A stretch of 64,000 bases of DNA. It comes from Fodinibius salsisoli. Lineage in GTDB: Bacteria > Bacteroidota > Rhodothermia > Balneolales > Balneolaceae. Positions 35,948-45,698 of this stretch are shown here, piece by piece (positions within the stretch are counted from its first letter, which is position 1; each line of letters starts with the position of its first letter). The position numbers and the translations under genes were made by a program. The notes beneath the pieces were generated by a model. It ran no database searches and was not told the DNA's origin. It saw only the letters and a program-made list of their open reading frames with translations. Where the stretch lies: contig NZ_JAGGJA010000004.1 of assembly GCF_026229185.1 (NCBI RefSeq), forward strand, positions 62,001 through 126,000. The letters are read 5' to 3'.

Positions 35948-36661
35948 TTAATGTGAGTTTGAAAGTGAAGATGCCCGAAAACTGAAAGGCATAAGATCAG
36001 TATCAAAGTGTATTGACTGGGAGCCGTCAGCGTGGTGTAAATGGATTTTTTGCCCCTGGAGATGTTCAATAATTACTTGGCGGCAGGCTCCACATGGACT
36101 GCTAAACTCACCGCTGCGGGTGTGGATATGTAAGTCCAAAAGTGTTGAAGCCCGGTAGCTTAGTGCTTTAAAAATAGCCACGCGCTCGGCGCATAGCCCC
36201 AGGTTCCAAGCCGAACATTCAATATTAACACCGCTAAAGTAGCCGAGATTTGTTTTAACAAGGGCGGCAACTGGAAAGTTAGAATACCTGACCCGGGCTT
36301 GGGGAAGAAGTTGTGGCAAAATATCCACCGGATTTACTTTATTATCGATACTGATAGAGTTGCATCGATCAGCCGGGAGGTCATCGGGATCTAAAGAGTC
36401 GATGGATAGCCCGTATTCCTGCTTCCAAAATGGCAGAAGGGGATCGTTATTGTTGGTTATCCAAAGTTTTTGAGGGGTATCGCCTTCACTTAGACAGCAA
36501 AAAAGGGCATTCTGAGCGGCTGAAACGGATAATGGATATGAAATATTTTCAACACGTATACCGGGGAAAAAGCGCCCTTCGGCACTATGGACTAAGGCGC
36601 CTTCAGGCTGGGAAGAATAGGGCACATAACTGGATTTGAGAACTTCAGAAAGGTTAAGCAT
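35948..36661 (-). CDS. cdd: Cytidine deaminase with degenerate N-terminal domain
   Basis: The ATG at 36661 gives 237 residues. The C-terminal half carries the catalytic set: GVNIECSAWNLGLCAER (Zn Cys and catalytic Glu in CAE) and PCGACRQV (two Zn Cys). The N-terminal half (about 15-105) repeats the fold in worn form: ENISYPLSVSAAQNAL aligns with the same region but has SAAQ for CAER and no PCGxC. Thus it is a two-domain enzyme with catalytic and inactive halves in the opposite order to E. coli Cdd. It hydrolyses cytidine/deoxycytidine to uridine. Its ATG overlaps the TGA of the upstream gene by one base. Confidence 0.85.
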   Translation of the reverse strand: MLNLSEVLKSSYVPYSSQPEGALVHSAEGRFFPGIRVENISYPLSVSAAQNALFCCLSEGDTPQKLWITNNNDPLLPFWKQEYGLSIDSLDPDDLPADRCNSISIDNKVNPVDILPQLLPQARVRYSNFPVAALVKTNLGYFSGVNIECSAWNLGLCAERVAIFKALSYRASTLLDLHIHTRSGEFSSPCGACRQVIIEHLQGQKIHLHHADGSQSIHFDTDLMPFSFRASSLSNSH

Positions 36662-39615
36662 CAAATAATAATTGAAGAAATTATAGCATCAGCTACCGCA
36701 GCTCGGACTTTACTAATGTTTTTACCATAGGAACGGTAGGGATAGGTACGGTTTGTTAAAATTATTATAGCGATATTTCGTTCCGGATCCACCCAAAAAC
36801 TGGTACCAGTAAAGCCGGTATGTCCAAATGATTGGTCACTGGTCATAGAACCGGCGGTACTAAATCGTTCACTTTTGCGATCAAAACCATAACCGCGGTT
36901 AATCAGATCTGTTTGTCGTTGGGTAAATTGTTCAATGATCTCCGGGGAAATATATTCTTTGCCGGCATACGACCCTTTGTTAATCAGCATCTGGGTATAG
37001 ATGGCAAGGTCGGTACCACTGGAAAAAAGCCCGGCATGCCCGGCAACTCCATCCATATAGTAAGCTCTTTCGTCGTGGGCTTCGGCGCGTATGGTTTTAT
37101 GTCGATAGATGGTATCTTTTTCGGTTGGTGGAATGCGGCTGGAAATCCATGTTCCAACTTCCTTGGGGTTAAAATAGGTATTGTTCATTCCCAGGGGCGC
37201 ATAAAGCGTCTGTCGTACATAGTTATCCAGACGTTGGCCCGTTACTTTCTGAACAATTTCACCCATCAGGATAAATCCCAAATCGCTATATTCATAGGTT
37301 GTCCCGGGTTTATAGATCAGGGGTTCATTTTTAATGGCTTCAACCAGCTGCGATCTGGTTTTTAATTTGTCTATGTAGATACGAAAGGCTGGTAATCCTG
37401 AATTATGCAGGAGTAAGTTTTTGATGGCAACCTCACTCTTTTGCCCCTCTTTGAACTCTGGGAAATATTTGCTGACTTTATCATCCAGATGCACTTTGCC
37501 TTCGTCAATAAGTTTCATCATGGCCGGCGTGGTAGCTGTCACTTTAGTAAGAGAAGCCAGATCGTAAATGTCACTGATATGCACGGGTTCCTGCTTTTTA
37601 TAGGTCTCGTACCCAAAGGCCTTTTGGTAAGATAGGACTCCATCTTTAAGTACAGTGACAACTCCCCCAGGGAAGGTGGAATCGAAGACGGCATTATTCA
37701 TTATATCATCGACCTTTTGAAGAGAATCCGGTGCAAAACCTACTGCTTCAGGGTCGTCGTATCGGATGGTTGTTTGGGGCAGCGTGATTCCCTCATTCAT
37801 GTCATATGCCCCGGGAATATTGATGGGAAGGCGACCGCTTATTTTGGAGGCTCCAAAAAGAGCCGGGGCCGTATTTTTAAGTTGATGGTCGGAATCATCC
37901 CAGGCAACCAGCTGTACATCGGCATCGGGAAACCCCTTGAGGGCATAGGGGTTTCCAAATGTTATAACGCCTTTGGGCGTGCCGGTTGGGAGATCGTCAA
38001 GTATCCGGCGCTGAGAAGTATTGAACTGATTCTGACCATTGGAGTTAATATACATGTGGGCACCAATAATAATCAGATCCGCCCACCGTGCATCTTGCAG
38101 GATTTCCTGGCGATCATCGGGCTCAATGTTTCGATAAAATACGTTGTGGCGGACCGATGGATGGTATTTGTTCATCTCTTCTACGAGAGCAGAACCTCGA
38201 TTTTCATCTTCGGTATCAGTGATTGAGAGGACTAACACCCGGGGAAACCGGTGAGAACGAATAGGCAAGATATTAGTCTCATTCTTAAGCAGAACAAGTG
38301 ATTTGCGGCTGATTTCATCCGCCATTTTTTGATTTTCGGGGCTGTTAATAATCTCACTAAGCCGTTCGATATCCACTTTACGATTGTTAAATAAACCGGC
38401 CTCTTTTTTCTTTTGTAGTATCTTACGAACCGACTGATTAATCCGTTCCTCGGTGATGGTTCCCCGCTGTACCGCCCGTTCAACCTGTTGAATAGCAGTT
38501 ACCTCATCCAAACTTAACAGCATCAGGTCGGCGCCTGCTTTAAGGGCTAAAATAACGGCTTCCCCCGGTGAATAATGAGCGGAAATACCGCGCATCTCAA
38601 GTCCATCAGTAACTACCAAGCCATTAAAGTTCAGGGAATCCCGTAAGATTCGGTTTAGGATGTAGGGGTCCAGTGTACCGGGGCGGCGAGGCGTAGGGCT
38701 GATATTGGGAAAAGCAATATGGGCACTCATAATACTTTTGAGGCCATTGCTGACAGCAGATTTAAAAGGGAGAAGCTCAACGGATTTTAGCCGATCATAA
38801 TTGTGGTTAATAACAGGAAGCGAAAGGTGGGAGTCCGTATCGGTATCGCCGTGGCCGGGAAAGTGCTTGGCCGTTGAAATAACGTTTTGGGAATGTACGC
38901 CATCAATAAAATGCTGACCATATTGAGAAACTGTATCCGGGTTGCTGGAAAAGGAGCGTACATTAATAACCGGATTGCTGGGGTTGTTATTAACATCAAG
39001 TACGGGGGCAAATATTTGATGAACCCCCAGTGCTTTCGCTTCCTGGGCAGTTATTTTCCCCGCCTGATAGGCGTAATCGGGATTCTGGGTGGCAGCAATC
39101 CCCATCGCAGGAGTAAGGCGTGTGGTTTCTTCAACACGCATGGCAGCACCAAACTCCATATCCTGGGTAATCCAAAGAGGAAGTTTACTGAGTTCTTGCA
39201 ACCTATTGGTTAGTACAGCCTGCCCGTAAATACTTCCTTTAAAAAAGATGAGTCCACCGAGGTGGTGTTTTTGAATTTTTGAGGAAAGTTCCTGATATGA
39301 CTCGTCGCCAATATTTTTAAAATAACCTTCGGCGCGAATAAAAAAGAGCTGTCCGATTTTTTCGCGCAGAGACATCGAGTTTAAAAGGGTATTTACGCTA
39401 ATATCGGTTGGAGGCTTTGTGGCTGAGACCGAGTCTGCCTTTGGCTTATCATCAATATAAGGCAGATTGATTTCGGCATTTGCGACCTGCTGCGCATTCG
39501 CATCCATAGGACCTGAACCATCGATTGATGAACAGGACATCGAAAAAATGAATAGAACCAAAATAGTAGCCCCAAAGGCTATCATTTTTTGAACATAGTT
39601 TCCCGAAAGCTGCAT
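36661..39615 (-). CDS. GH3 (NagZ-like) glycosidase fused to class C beta-lactamase-like domain, lipoprotein
   Basis: ATG at 39615 gives 984 residues; an in-frame TTG nine bases earlier is less likely. The lipoprotein Cys28 follows LFIFSMSC. Residues about 70-400 are GH3 with KHFPGHGDTDTDSH, the NagZ-type His-Asp signature for beta-N-acetylglucosaminidase, and VTDGLEM for the nucleophile Asp. A GH3 C-terminal domain follows to about 600, then a serine beta-lactamase/esterase domain with SLTK (Ser688, Lys691), YSDLGF and GHTGFTG. This fusion is known in Bacteroidota and is probably involved in peptidoglycan or aminosugar turnover. First gene of a three-gene operon with cdd and the kinase-like gene. 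Confidence 0.87.
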   Translation of the reverse strand: MQLSGNYVQKMIAFGATILVLFIFSMSCSSIDGSGPMDANAQQVANAEINLPYIDDKPKADSVSATKPPTDISVNTLLNSMSLREKIGQLFFIRAEGYFKNIGDESYQELSSKIQKHHLGGLIFFKGSIYGQAVLTNRLQELSKLPLWITQDMEFGAAMRVEETTRLTPAMGIAATQNPDYAYQAGKITAQEAKALGVHQIFAPVLDVNNNPSNPVINVRSFSSNPDTVSQYGQHFIDGVHSQNVISTAKHFPGHGDTDTDSHLSLPVINHNYDRLKSVELLPFKSAVSNGLKSIMSAHIAFPNISPTPRRPGTLDPYILNRILRDSLNFNGLVVTDGLEMRGISAHYSPGEAVILALKAGADLMLLSLDEVTAIQQVERAVQRGTITEERINQSVRKILQKKKEAGLFNNRKVDIERLSEIINSPENQKMADEISRKSLVLLKNETNILPIRSHRFPRVLVLSITDTEDENRGSALVEEMNKYHPSVRHNVFYRNIEPDDRQEILQDARWADLIIIGAHMYINSNGQNQFNTSQRRILDDLPTGTPKGVITFGNPYALKGFPDADVQLVAWDDSDHQLKNTAPALFGASKISGRLPINIPGAYDMNEGITLPQTTIRYDDPEAVGFAPDSLQKVDDIMNNAVFDSTFPGGVVTVLKDGVLSYQKAFGYETYKKQEPVHISDIYDLASLTKVTATTPAMMKLIDEGKVHLDDKVSKYFPEFKEGQKSEVAIKNLLLHNSGLPAFRIYIDKLKTRSQLVEAIKNEPLIYKPGTTYEYSDLGFILMGEIVQKVTGQRLDNYVRQTLYAPLGMNNTYFNPKEVGTWISSRIPPTEKDTIYRHKTIRAEAHDERAYYMDGVAGHAGLFSSGTDLAIYTQMLINKGSYAGKEYISPEIIEQFTQRQTDLINRGYGFDRKSERFSTAGSMTSDQSFGHTGFTGTSFWVDPERNIAIIILTNRTYPYRSYGKNISKVRAAVADAIISSIII

Positions 39616-39721
39616 ATTTCTCAATTAATAATTATTTAGGGGTTACACCGTCTGTAATAGAAATAACATAGCTGAAAGCTATTGTCAAGTCAACGGTTAT
39701 TATCAGATGGCCTGAAAAAGT

Positions 39722-42163
39722 TTACTGCTCTGGGATGAGTCGCATTGTTCTATATTGGCTTTCATCGAAAAGCGTGCTATCCTGATAGAAGAATTTGTAT
39801 TGCCCATTGAGCCAGTTTTCTGTTTGGTCGCCGTAAAAATCAGAAAAAGGGTTTTCGGACTGCCCTGTGGGTAATACAGAAAGCATGTAATTGGTGTTTG
39901 AGAAGTCTATGATTCGCCGAATAGAGGCCCCCAGAATCATGTTATACGGCTCATTCCAGCTGTATTCGCCATTGTTAATACTCATCCCGTGTCCTTTAGC
40001 AGCAAAGGGACCTTTACTTAGCAAGTTATCGACAATTAATTTAAGGGATGTGGATGCCCCGAGGCTTTGGGCTGCTTCGCCAAACAGAGTCGGTTTAAGG
40101 GTCAGAGTATGGAGTCGTTCCCACCGCCACTCGAAGGGTTCCTGCCCATACTTCGCCTGAAGCTCGGCTATGGCTTCTTTCATGCTTTCTTTAATGAGTT
40201 GGACTCTCGTTTCTTGCTGGGCAGTATTCACATTATCGAAAAATGAGCTGCCATTTTTAAGGAACTTCATAATCGATCGTTCCGGGAGAGCCGAAAATTC
40301 AACAAATTTTTCGTATGTGGATGCACTCATTTCGTCCTTAAAGGTATTCGCTGAAAGTCGGAGTAAGAATTCATCCATAATAGAGGCTGCCGTCTCAGAT
40401 GGATCGTAAGAGAAATCCCAGTTTTCGAAGTAGGAGATGACCGTTTCAAATTCTGAGGCATTCTGCTTGAGAACAGGAAGGATTTGTCGCGTTACATCCC
40501 GGGCAAAGAGAGAGTAGGAATCCTGTTGTATCTGTTGAAAAATTTCGGGAGATAGCTGTTCATACTTTCCCATATATTGCCGAATACGTTCATAACGGGC
40601 ATTTGGCTCCCAATAGACGGAAAGATAGTAGGGGTAATCATTAGCTGCCGGTGGATTATTGGCGCTGGCCACCCAGCCGCGATTGGGGTTGATGGTTGAC
40701 GGGAGATCTTCATAAGGCACATAGCCCTGCCAATCCTGATTAGGATCCCAACCATCGCGCAGACCAATGGGATTACCATTCCGGATAGGAATATTGGCCA
40801 GTGACAACTGTGCGATATTTCCTGCTTTATCAGCGTAGATAAAGTTTTGTCCCGGCACTTTAAACAGGCGCGCTCCCTGTTGGAACTCCTCCAGCGATTG
40901 AGCCCAGTTCATGGTAAAGAGAGCTTCTATCTCATTACTGACTTCATGGCCGGTCCATCGCATAGTAATAACGCGATCCTGGATAAACTCTTGGTCGGGA
41001 TAAATATCCGAGACCACCGGTCCATGGTTGGTGAGCCGTCGGGTAAAAACGGTATCATCCATATTTTTGATGCTAATAACCTCTTGCTGGAGCGTAAAGT
41101 CTTCGTATAAAGGTTCGCCGGCGAGGGTATCCAATACAAATTGCTGGTTATTCTCAGGATGGATGGCCTCTTTAAAGAAATCCGTATCATCAAGCATAAT
41201 GTTTGTTACAGACCAAGCCAAAGAATCATTTTGTCCCAGTACGAGGGCAGGAGCCCCTGCAATAGTTGCTCCTGACAGATTTTTACCATTTACATTTAAA
41301 TGGGCTTCGTACCATTTGCCCGGCATACTTAAATCCAGATGAGGATCGCCGGCCAGCAATGGAGCACCGGTCGAAGATTTATCAGCACTTACCGCCCAGG
41401 CGTTGCTACCCACATGGCTGCCTTGGGATCCTGTGATGCTGCGAATTTTCTGGTCAACATCCAGCAACGGAAGCAATGCGGTGGTTAAGGAATCTGAGGA
41501 TTGATTGTCAAAACTAGCTGACGGTAAAAAACGATTGTCGGGTCGAAGTTGACTAAACTTCTCTGGGGATAGGTGCTCTGATAAGTAGGCGTAAACCAAT
41601 TCTGACTTCCAGGCCATATTCAGTTCCCAGGCCATCAGTCGGGTCAGGGCAATAGAATGGGTGGGCGTCCATCGGATGGGCTCCATATCGGCCAGCGAAA
41701 ACTGCACCGGCAGGCTTTGGGGATGCTGCTGTACATAATTATTGACTCCTGCGGCATAGGCTTCCAGGTGGCTCATGGTGGAGTCGGCGACCGTCTGTTC
41801 AATCTTTTCAGCCATCCGCCAGAATCCAATTGTACGCTGCATAATATCCAGCGGGAGAAGATCTTTACCCAAAAATTCAGCAAACCGACCTTCGGCAGCC
41901 ATCTGGCTCACGGTCATCTGCCAGAGTCGGTCCTGGGCGTGCACGTAGCCCAGACTGTAGTATAAATCGTGTTTATTTTCCGCATAAATATGGGGCACGC
42001 CATAGGTATCCCAATGGATGTTTACCTTTTGGCGGAGCTCAGCCTGTTCGAGTGTGGCATTATAGTCAGGGAGCGGTTGGTAGAACGTCCAGTAAATGCC
42101 GATACCGATAATGCCTGCAATAAGGATGAGCAGGCCGGCCAGGATTCCAGAAAGTCTTCTCAT
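39722..42163 (-). CDS. Penicillin-acylase family N-terminal-nucleophile hydrolase
   Basis: An 813-residue protein anchored or exported by an N-terminal hydrophobic segment (residues 5-25). VNIHWDTYGVPHIYAENKHD and GYVHAQDRLWQM are typical of the alpha subunit. Autocleavage is expected before Ser253 in HVGSNAWAV, which becomes the nucleophile of the beta subunit. The family includes penicillin G acylase, cephalosporin acylase and acyl-homoserine-lactone acylases, which hydrolyse amide bonds of acyl side chains. The substrate is not predictable. It lies 106 bp upstream of the GH3 fusion, same strand, and may be its own unit. Confidence 0.88.
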   Translation of the reverse strand: MRRLSGILAGLLILIAGIIGIGIYWTFYQPLPDYNATLEQAELRQKVNIHWDTYGVPHIYAENKHDLYYSLGYVHAQDRLWQMTVSQMAAEGRFAEFLGKDLLPLDIMQRTIGFWRMAEKIEQTVADSTMSHLEAYAAGVNNYVQQHPQSLPVQFSLADMEPIRWTPTHSIALTRLMAWELNMAWKSELVYAYLSEHLSPEKFSQLRPDNRFLPSASFDNQSSDSLTTALLPLLDVDQKIRSITGSQGSHVGSNAWAVSADKSSTGAPLLAGDPHLDLSMPGKWYEAHLNVNGKNLSGATIAGAPALVLGQNDSLAWSVTNIMLDDTDFFKEAIHPENNQQFVLDTLAGEPLYEDFTLQQEVISIKNMDDTVFTRRLTNHGPVVSDIYPDQEFIQDRVITMRWTGHEVSNEIEALFTMNWAQSLEEFQQGARLFKVPGQNFIYADKAGNIAQLSLANIPIRNGNPIGLRDGWDPNQDWQGYVPYEDLPSTINPNRGWVASANNPPAANDYPYYLSVYWEPNARYERIRQYMGKYEQLSPEIFQQIQQDSYSLFARDVTRQILPVLKQNASEFETVISYFENWDFSYDPSETAASIMDEFLLRLSANTFKDEMSASTYEKFVEFSALPERSIMKFLKNGSSFFDNVNTAQQETRVQLIKESMKEAIAELQAKYGQEPFEWRWERLHTLTLKPTLFGEAAQSLGASTSLKLIVDNLLSKGPFAAKGHGMSINNGEYSWNEPYNMILGASIRRIIDFSNTNYMLSVLPTGQSENPFSDFYGDQTENWLNGQYKFFYQDSTLFDESQYRTMRLIPEQ

Positions 42164-42348
42164 TAACGAGGATTTGTGGTTAAAAAGTCAGGCGTGAAAG
42201 TAGCAAAGATAGCGGTTAATCGATAGTTCAAACCTCAATCTTTACAACGGGAAGGCACCTCAATAAAACACGGTATATTGAAAATGCCCGATAATTTCGA
42301 TACTCTCTTATCTGATCATTAAAAAAGTAATAATCAAACAGCAAATCT
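42164..42348. promoter_or_regulatory. Divergent intergenic region
   Basis: This 185-bp stretch separates the penicillin-acylase gene (minus) from the hydroxyacyl-CoA dehydrogenase gene (plus), so both promoters must lie here. It is AT-rich. The AATCGAT at about 42218-42224 shares only the centre of the uxaA operator and is not convincing. Confidence 0.3.
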
Positions 42349-43203
42349 ATGGATATTCAAAAAGTAGCAGTCATCGGCGGTGGAACAATGGGCAACGGCA
42401 TCTGTCATGTTTTTGCCATGAATGGGATTGCGGTTCACTTAGTGGAAACCAAGCAGGAGCTGGCCGATAAAGCGCTATCTACGATTGAGAACAACCTCGG
42501 CCGGATGGTGGATAAAGAAAAAATTGATGTCGGTCAGAAGGAAGAGACTCTGTCAAATATCCAGCCGTTCTTGAATATTAGCAAAGCTGTTAAAGAGGTA
42601 GATCTGGTGGTGGAGGCGGTGCCCGAGAATTTTGAGCTCAAGAAGAAGGTCTTTGCTGAGGTAGATAAGGCTGCTCCCAAAAAGGCAATTCTGGCTTCAA
42701 ATACATCCTCTATATCCATTACGAAGCTGGCTGCTACAACCTATCGACCGGAGCAGTTTATTGGCATGCACTTTTTCAACCCGGTGCCGGTGATGAAACT
42801 TGTAGAGGTCGTTAAAGGACTTGAAACCAGCGATGAGGCCATCCGGGTGATTACGGAGACCGCCGAGGCGCTGGGTAAAAATCCGGTTGAGGTCGCCGAC
42901 TACCCGGGCTTTGTATCAAATCGTGTCTTGATGCCGATGATTAACGAGGCCATCTATTGCGTCTATGAAGGCGTGGCAGAGCCCGAGGATGTGGATTCTG
43001 TAATGAAGCTGGGCATGGCGCATCCCATGGGTCCGCTTCGGTTGGCAGATTTTATCGGCCTGGATGTTTGCCTGGATATCCTGAATGTATTGCATGATGG
43101 ATTCAAGGATCCCAAATACCGGCCATGTCCACTGTTGGTCAAAATGGTGGATGCCGGTAAGCTGGGTGATAAATCGGGCGAAGGTTTTTATGAGTATGAT
43201 TAA
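42349..43203 (+). CDS. 3-hydroxybutyryl-CoA / 3-hydroxyacyl-CoA dehydrogenase
   Basis: A 284-residue cytoplasmic enzyme. The NAD motif GGGTMGNG lies at 10-17. ASNTSSISITKLA, the catalytic His in GMHFFNPVPVMKLVE and DYPGFVSNR are all signature segments, and the C-terminal domain has MKLGMAHPMGPLRLADFIG. It interconverts 3-hydroxyacyl-CoA and acetoacetyl-type CoA thioesters. Length is that of the monofunctional bacterial enzyme. It is a single-gene unit convergent with the next gene; no other beta-oxidation gene is adjacent. Confidence 0.92.
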   Translation: MDIQKVAVIGGGTMGNGICHVFAMNGIAVHLVETKQELADKALSTIENNLGRMVDKEKIDVGQKEETLSNIQPFLNISKAVKEVDLVVEAVPENFELKKKVFAEVDKAAPKKAILASNTSSISITKLAATTYRPEQFIGMHFFNPVPVMKLVEVVKGLETSDEAIRVITETAEALGKNPVEVADYPGFVSNRVLMPMINEAIYCVYEGVAEPEDVDSVMKLGMAHPMGPLRLADFIGLDVCLDILNVLHDGFKDPKYRPCPLLVKMVDAGKLGDKSGEGFYEYD

Positions 43204-43262
43204 TAGCTTTGACTTCCTTTTTCTACCCTCCAATATGAGGTGAATAATGCTTTAATCGTATA

Positions 43263-44273
43263 TTAGCTCACAGTTTCGACCTCGATAGGGGTTTCTTTCT
43301 TGGACTCAATATGAACTGGATTGCGCAGCGTCCGCCCAAACCCTTCAAAAGAGATCGACATTATATCGTTGTGCCGTAATTGGATATTTTCACCGAAACT
43401 AAAGGCATCGGCACCAAAGAAGTGAATATGAATCGTTCCCGGGATGCGATGCTGATCATATTTGAAATGGTGGTGCTCCAGGTTTTGCAGAGAATGGGAC
43501 ATATTTTGTTCCCCGGACTTGATTGCTTTGCTCCATATCTCTTCCCCATCCCGTTTAATGGAAACCGTGCCAGCGATATCCTGGAAATCGGCATCCAGCA
43601 CCAGTTCGGGTCCAATAGCGGGGCTTCGCAACTTGGAGGGCGCGAGGTAGAGATAGTTTTTCTTTTCCATCACATGATCAGAAAACTCATTGGCCATAGC
43701 AAAACCAATACGGTAGGGTTTCGCATCCTCCCCGATAAGATAAATGCCGGCTATTTCCGGCTCTTCACCGCCATCATTGGCATAGGATGGGACGGTCAAT
43801 GGGTCGTTATAGCCTCGGAGAGCCGTACCGTTGCCTTTAAAAAACCATTCAGGTTGCACTCCAATCTGCCCGGAATTAGGTTTGCCACCTTCTTCTCCCC
43901 ACAAATAGACCTCCATGCTATCGGTGAGATCGTTTTCTGTGGCCATTTTTTCGTGCATTTTTTGCCTGTTTTCAGCACTGGCTTTATGAGTGAGTCCGGT
44001 CCCTGAAAGCATGCAGGCAAGGGGATTGTCGGGGTGATCAAATGCCGGTAGAATCTCCCATTGACCAGTGGCCTCATGAATTCTATTGTAATCCAATTTC
44101 TGCCGGGTAGTATTCTCCCGGATATGCTCCTTCACTGAACGCTCGTTATTAATAGCGTCCTTGAACAGCGAATAGCAGCTGTTATACTTTTCACTAACCA
44201 AGTGTAGATCAGGTTCTTCTACAACGGCTATTCGTCTTCCTTTTTTAGGGTGATAAAGCTGAATGAGTCGCAT
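43263..44273 (-). CDS. AraD1/GguC-type fumarylacetoacetase-fold protein
   Basis: A 336-residue cytoplasmic protein. ACMLSGTGLTHKASAENRQKMH and QPEWFFKGNG are hallmarks of the GguC/AraD1 branch of the fumarylacetoacetase-like fold. GDDGGEEPE-like acidic residues (YANDGGEEPEIAGIYLIG) and ANEFSDHVMEKKNYL provide the metal-binding region. Related enzymes hydrate or dehydrate 2-keto-3-deoxy sugar acids in non-phosphorylative pentose or uronate pathways. A link to sugar-acid catabolism is therefore plausible, though it is 9 kb from uxaA. Confidence 0.72.
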   Translation of the reverse strand: MRLIQLYHPKKGRRIAVVEEPDLHLVSEKYNSCYSLFKDAINNERSVKEHIRENTTRQKLDYNRIHEATGQWEILPAFDHPDNPLACMLSGTGLTHKASAENRQKMHEKMATENDLTDSMEVYLWGEEGGKPNSGQIGVQPEWFFKGNGTALRGYNDPLTVPSYANDGGEEPEIAGIYLIGEDAKPYRIGFAMANEFSDHVMEKKNYLYLAPSKLRSPAIGPELVLDADFQDIAGTVSIKRDGEEIWSKAIKSGEQNMSHSLQNLEHHHFKYDQHRIPGTIHIHFFGADAFSFGENIQLRHNDIMSISFEGFGRTLRNPVHIESKKETPIEVETVS

Positions 44274-44694
44274 TTTTTCTATATCCCTTCAATAATTTTA
44301 TTTATATAATTTTCCGATATCCATGAATGAAAAGCTGGATTTCGTAATGTAACTGCAGGCCAAGGCTTCATAAATTCCGCCACGCTCATCAGGATAGGGA
44401 AATAAATGCTTTTTTTCAGATAGTTGCTCTAATCACCCGTCAGAAAGCTCCAGTTTTAGTATGTGCTTCGAAAGCATGAGCAGAGAGATGGCTTGAATTA
44501 TCATGGAAGTAGCGTATCATTACTACTCTCTAACCCTGATAATTCAAAGTAGTGAGTACAAGCTTTTGATTGTAGAGATAGTCGTTATGAAAAAGATGTT
44601 GTGTCAGCTTCCTTTTCTGTCATTTTCTTTTTATTTCGAGGTACATATTGAATTAATTGTCACCTGAAATTCAGTCAATAAATAAGATTATATT
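44274..44694. other. 421-bp intergenic stretch, little recognisable
   Basis: It lies between two divergent genes and is AT-rich. A short GCTT-CGA-AAGC stem near 44466-44476 is the only symmetry noticed. No open frame of credible length, RNA gene or terminator was recognised. It presumably contains promoters for both neighbours. Confidence 0.4.
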
Positions 44695-45681
44695 ATGGAT
44701 CAACAGTCTATCCCCAGTCCCCGAGAGATAGAGCAAGCTCGTAGTAAGCTGGGAGATAAAGTTCGGAGAACCCCTGCCTGGGAATGGAAAAGTGATATTA
44801 TAGAAAAGCTTCTTGGAGAACATAGCCGACTTAGCTTAAAGCTTGAGCTTTTCCAGTATGCCGGGAGCTTTAAGCCGCGCGGAGCCCTGATGAATATGTT
44901 GGATTTGAGTGAGGAAGCCCTGGCCCGCGGCGTTACGGCCGTCAGTGCCGGAAATCATGCGATTGCCGTTGCTTATGCGGCTGAATCTATGGGGACCACC
45001 GCTAAAGTGGTGATGCCCAAGACTGCCAATGACTTCCGGATCCAAAAGTGTAAATCCTATGGAGCCGCAGTAGAGCTGGTGGATGATGTTCATATCGCTT
45101 TTGAGCGAGTGAAAGAAATTGAGCAAGAGGAAAAACGCGCCTTTATCCATCCGTTTGAAGGGCCATTAACGGCGCTGGGTACTGCCACTGTAGGGCTTGA
45201 ACTATTGCAGGATGCACCCGATCTGGACGCCGTGATTGTTCCAATCGGGGGCGGAGGGCTATGTGGAGGCATCGCTGCCGCTGTGAAACAGATAAATCCG
45301 GAATGTAAGGTGTATGGCGTAGAGCCTGCAGGCGCTGACAGCATGAGTAAAAGCCTGGCGGCCGGAGAACCCGTTGAAATCGAGAAGGTAGAAACCATTG
45401 CGGACAGTCTGGGTGCTCCGCACGCGGCTCCCTACAGTTTCGGGCTGTGTCAACGGTTTGTTGATGAGGTGGTTACTATTACCGACTTGCAGATGGCCCA
45501 GGGAATGAAGCTTATGTTTGAGGAAGTAAAGCTTGCGGTGGAGCCGGCCGGTGCTTCAGCTCTGGCGGCTGCGATCGGTCCCTTATCTGAGAAGGTAATA
45601 GGAAAGCATGCAGGCCTTATTGTCTGTGGCACGAACATTAATCCACAGAGTTTTAAAACAATTTTGGATAACAGAAAGTAG
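44695..45681 (+). CDS. Threonine/serine dehydratase (PLP-dependent, fold type II)
   Basis: A 328-residue enzyme. The PLP Lys60 lies in AGSFKPRGA. SAGNHAIAVAYAA, the phosphate-binding Gly loop PIGGGGLCGG and the C-terminal EPAGASALAA segments match catabolic threonine dehydratases and serine racemase-like enzymes; it lacks the regulatory ACT domain. It deaminates L-threonine/L-serine to 2-oxo acids. With the threonine aldolase gene 17 bp downstream it forms a small threonine-degradation pair. Threo-3-hydroxyaspartate ammonia-lyase is an alternative within the family. Confidence 0.88.
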   Translation: MDQQSIPSPREIEQARSKLGDKVRRTPAWEWKSDIIEKLLGEHSRLSLKLELFQYAGSFKPRGALMNMLDLSEEALARGVTAVSAGNHAIAVAYAAESMGTTAKVVMPKTANDFRIQKCKSYGAAVELVDDVHIAFERVKEIEQEEKRAFIHPFEGPLTALGTATVGLELLQDAPDLDAVIVPIGGGGLCGGIAAAVKQINPECKVYGVEPAGADSMSKSLAAGEPVEIEKVETIADSLGAPHAAPYSFGLCQRFVDEVVTITDLQMAQGMKLMFEEVKLAVEPAGASALAAAIGPLSEKVIGKHAGLIVCGTNINPQSFKTILDNRK

Positions 45682-45698
45682 CATTTTAACGCATTTCA

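Noticed and set aside
42214-42229. AATCGAT upstream of the penicillin-acylase gene as another uxaA-type operator
   Set aside because: Only the central seven bases match and the flanks are not symmetric.
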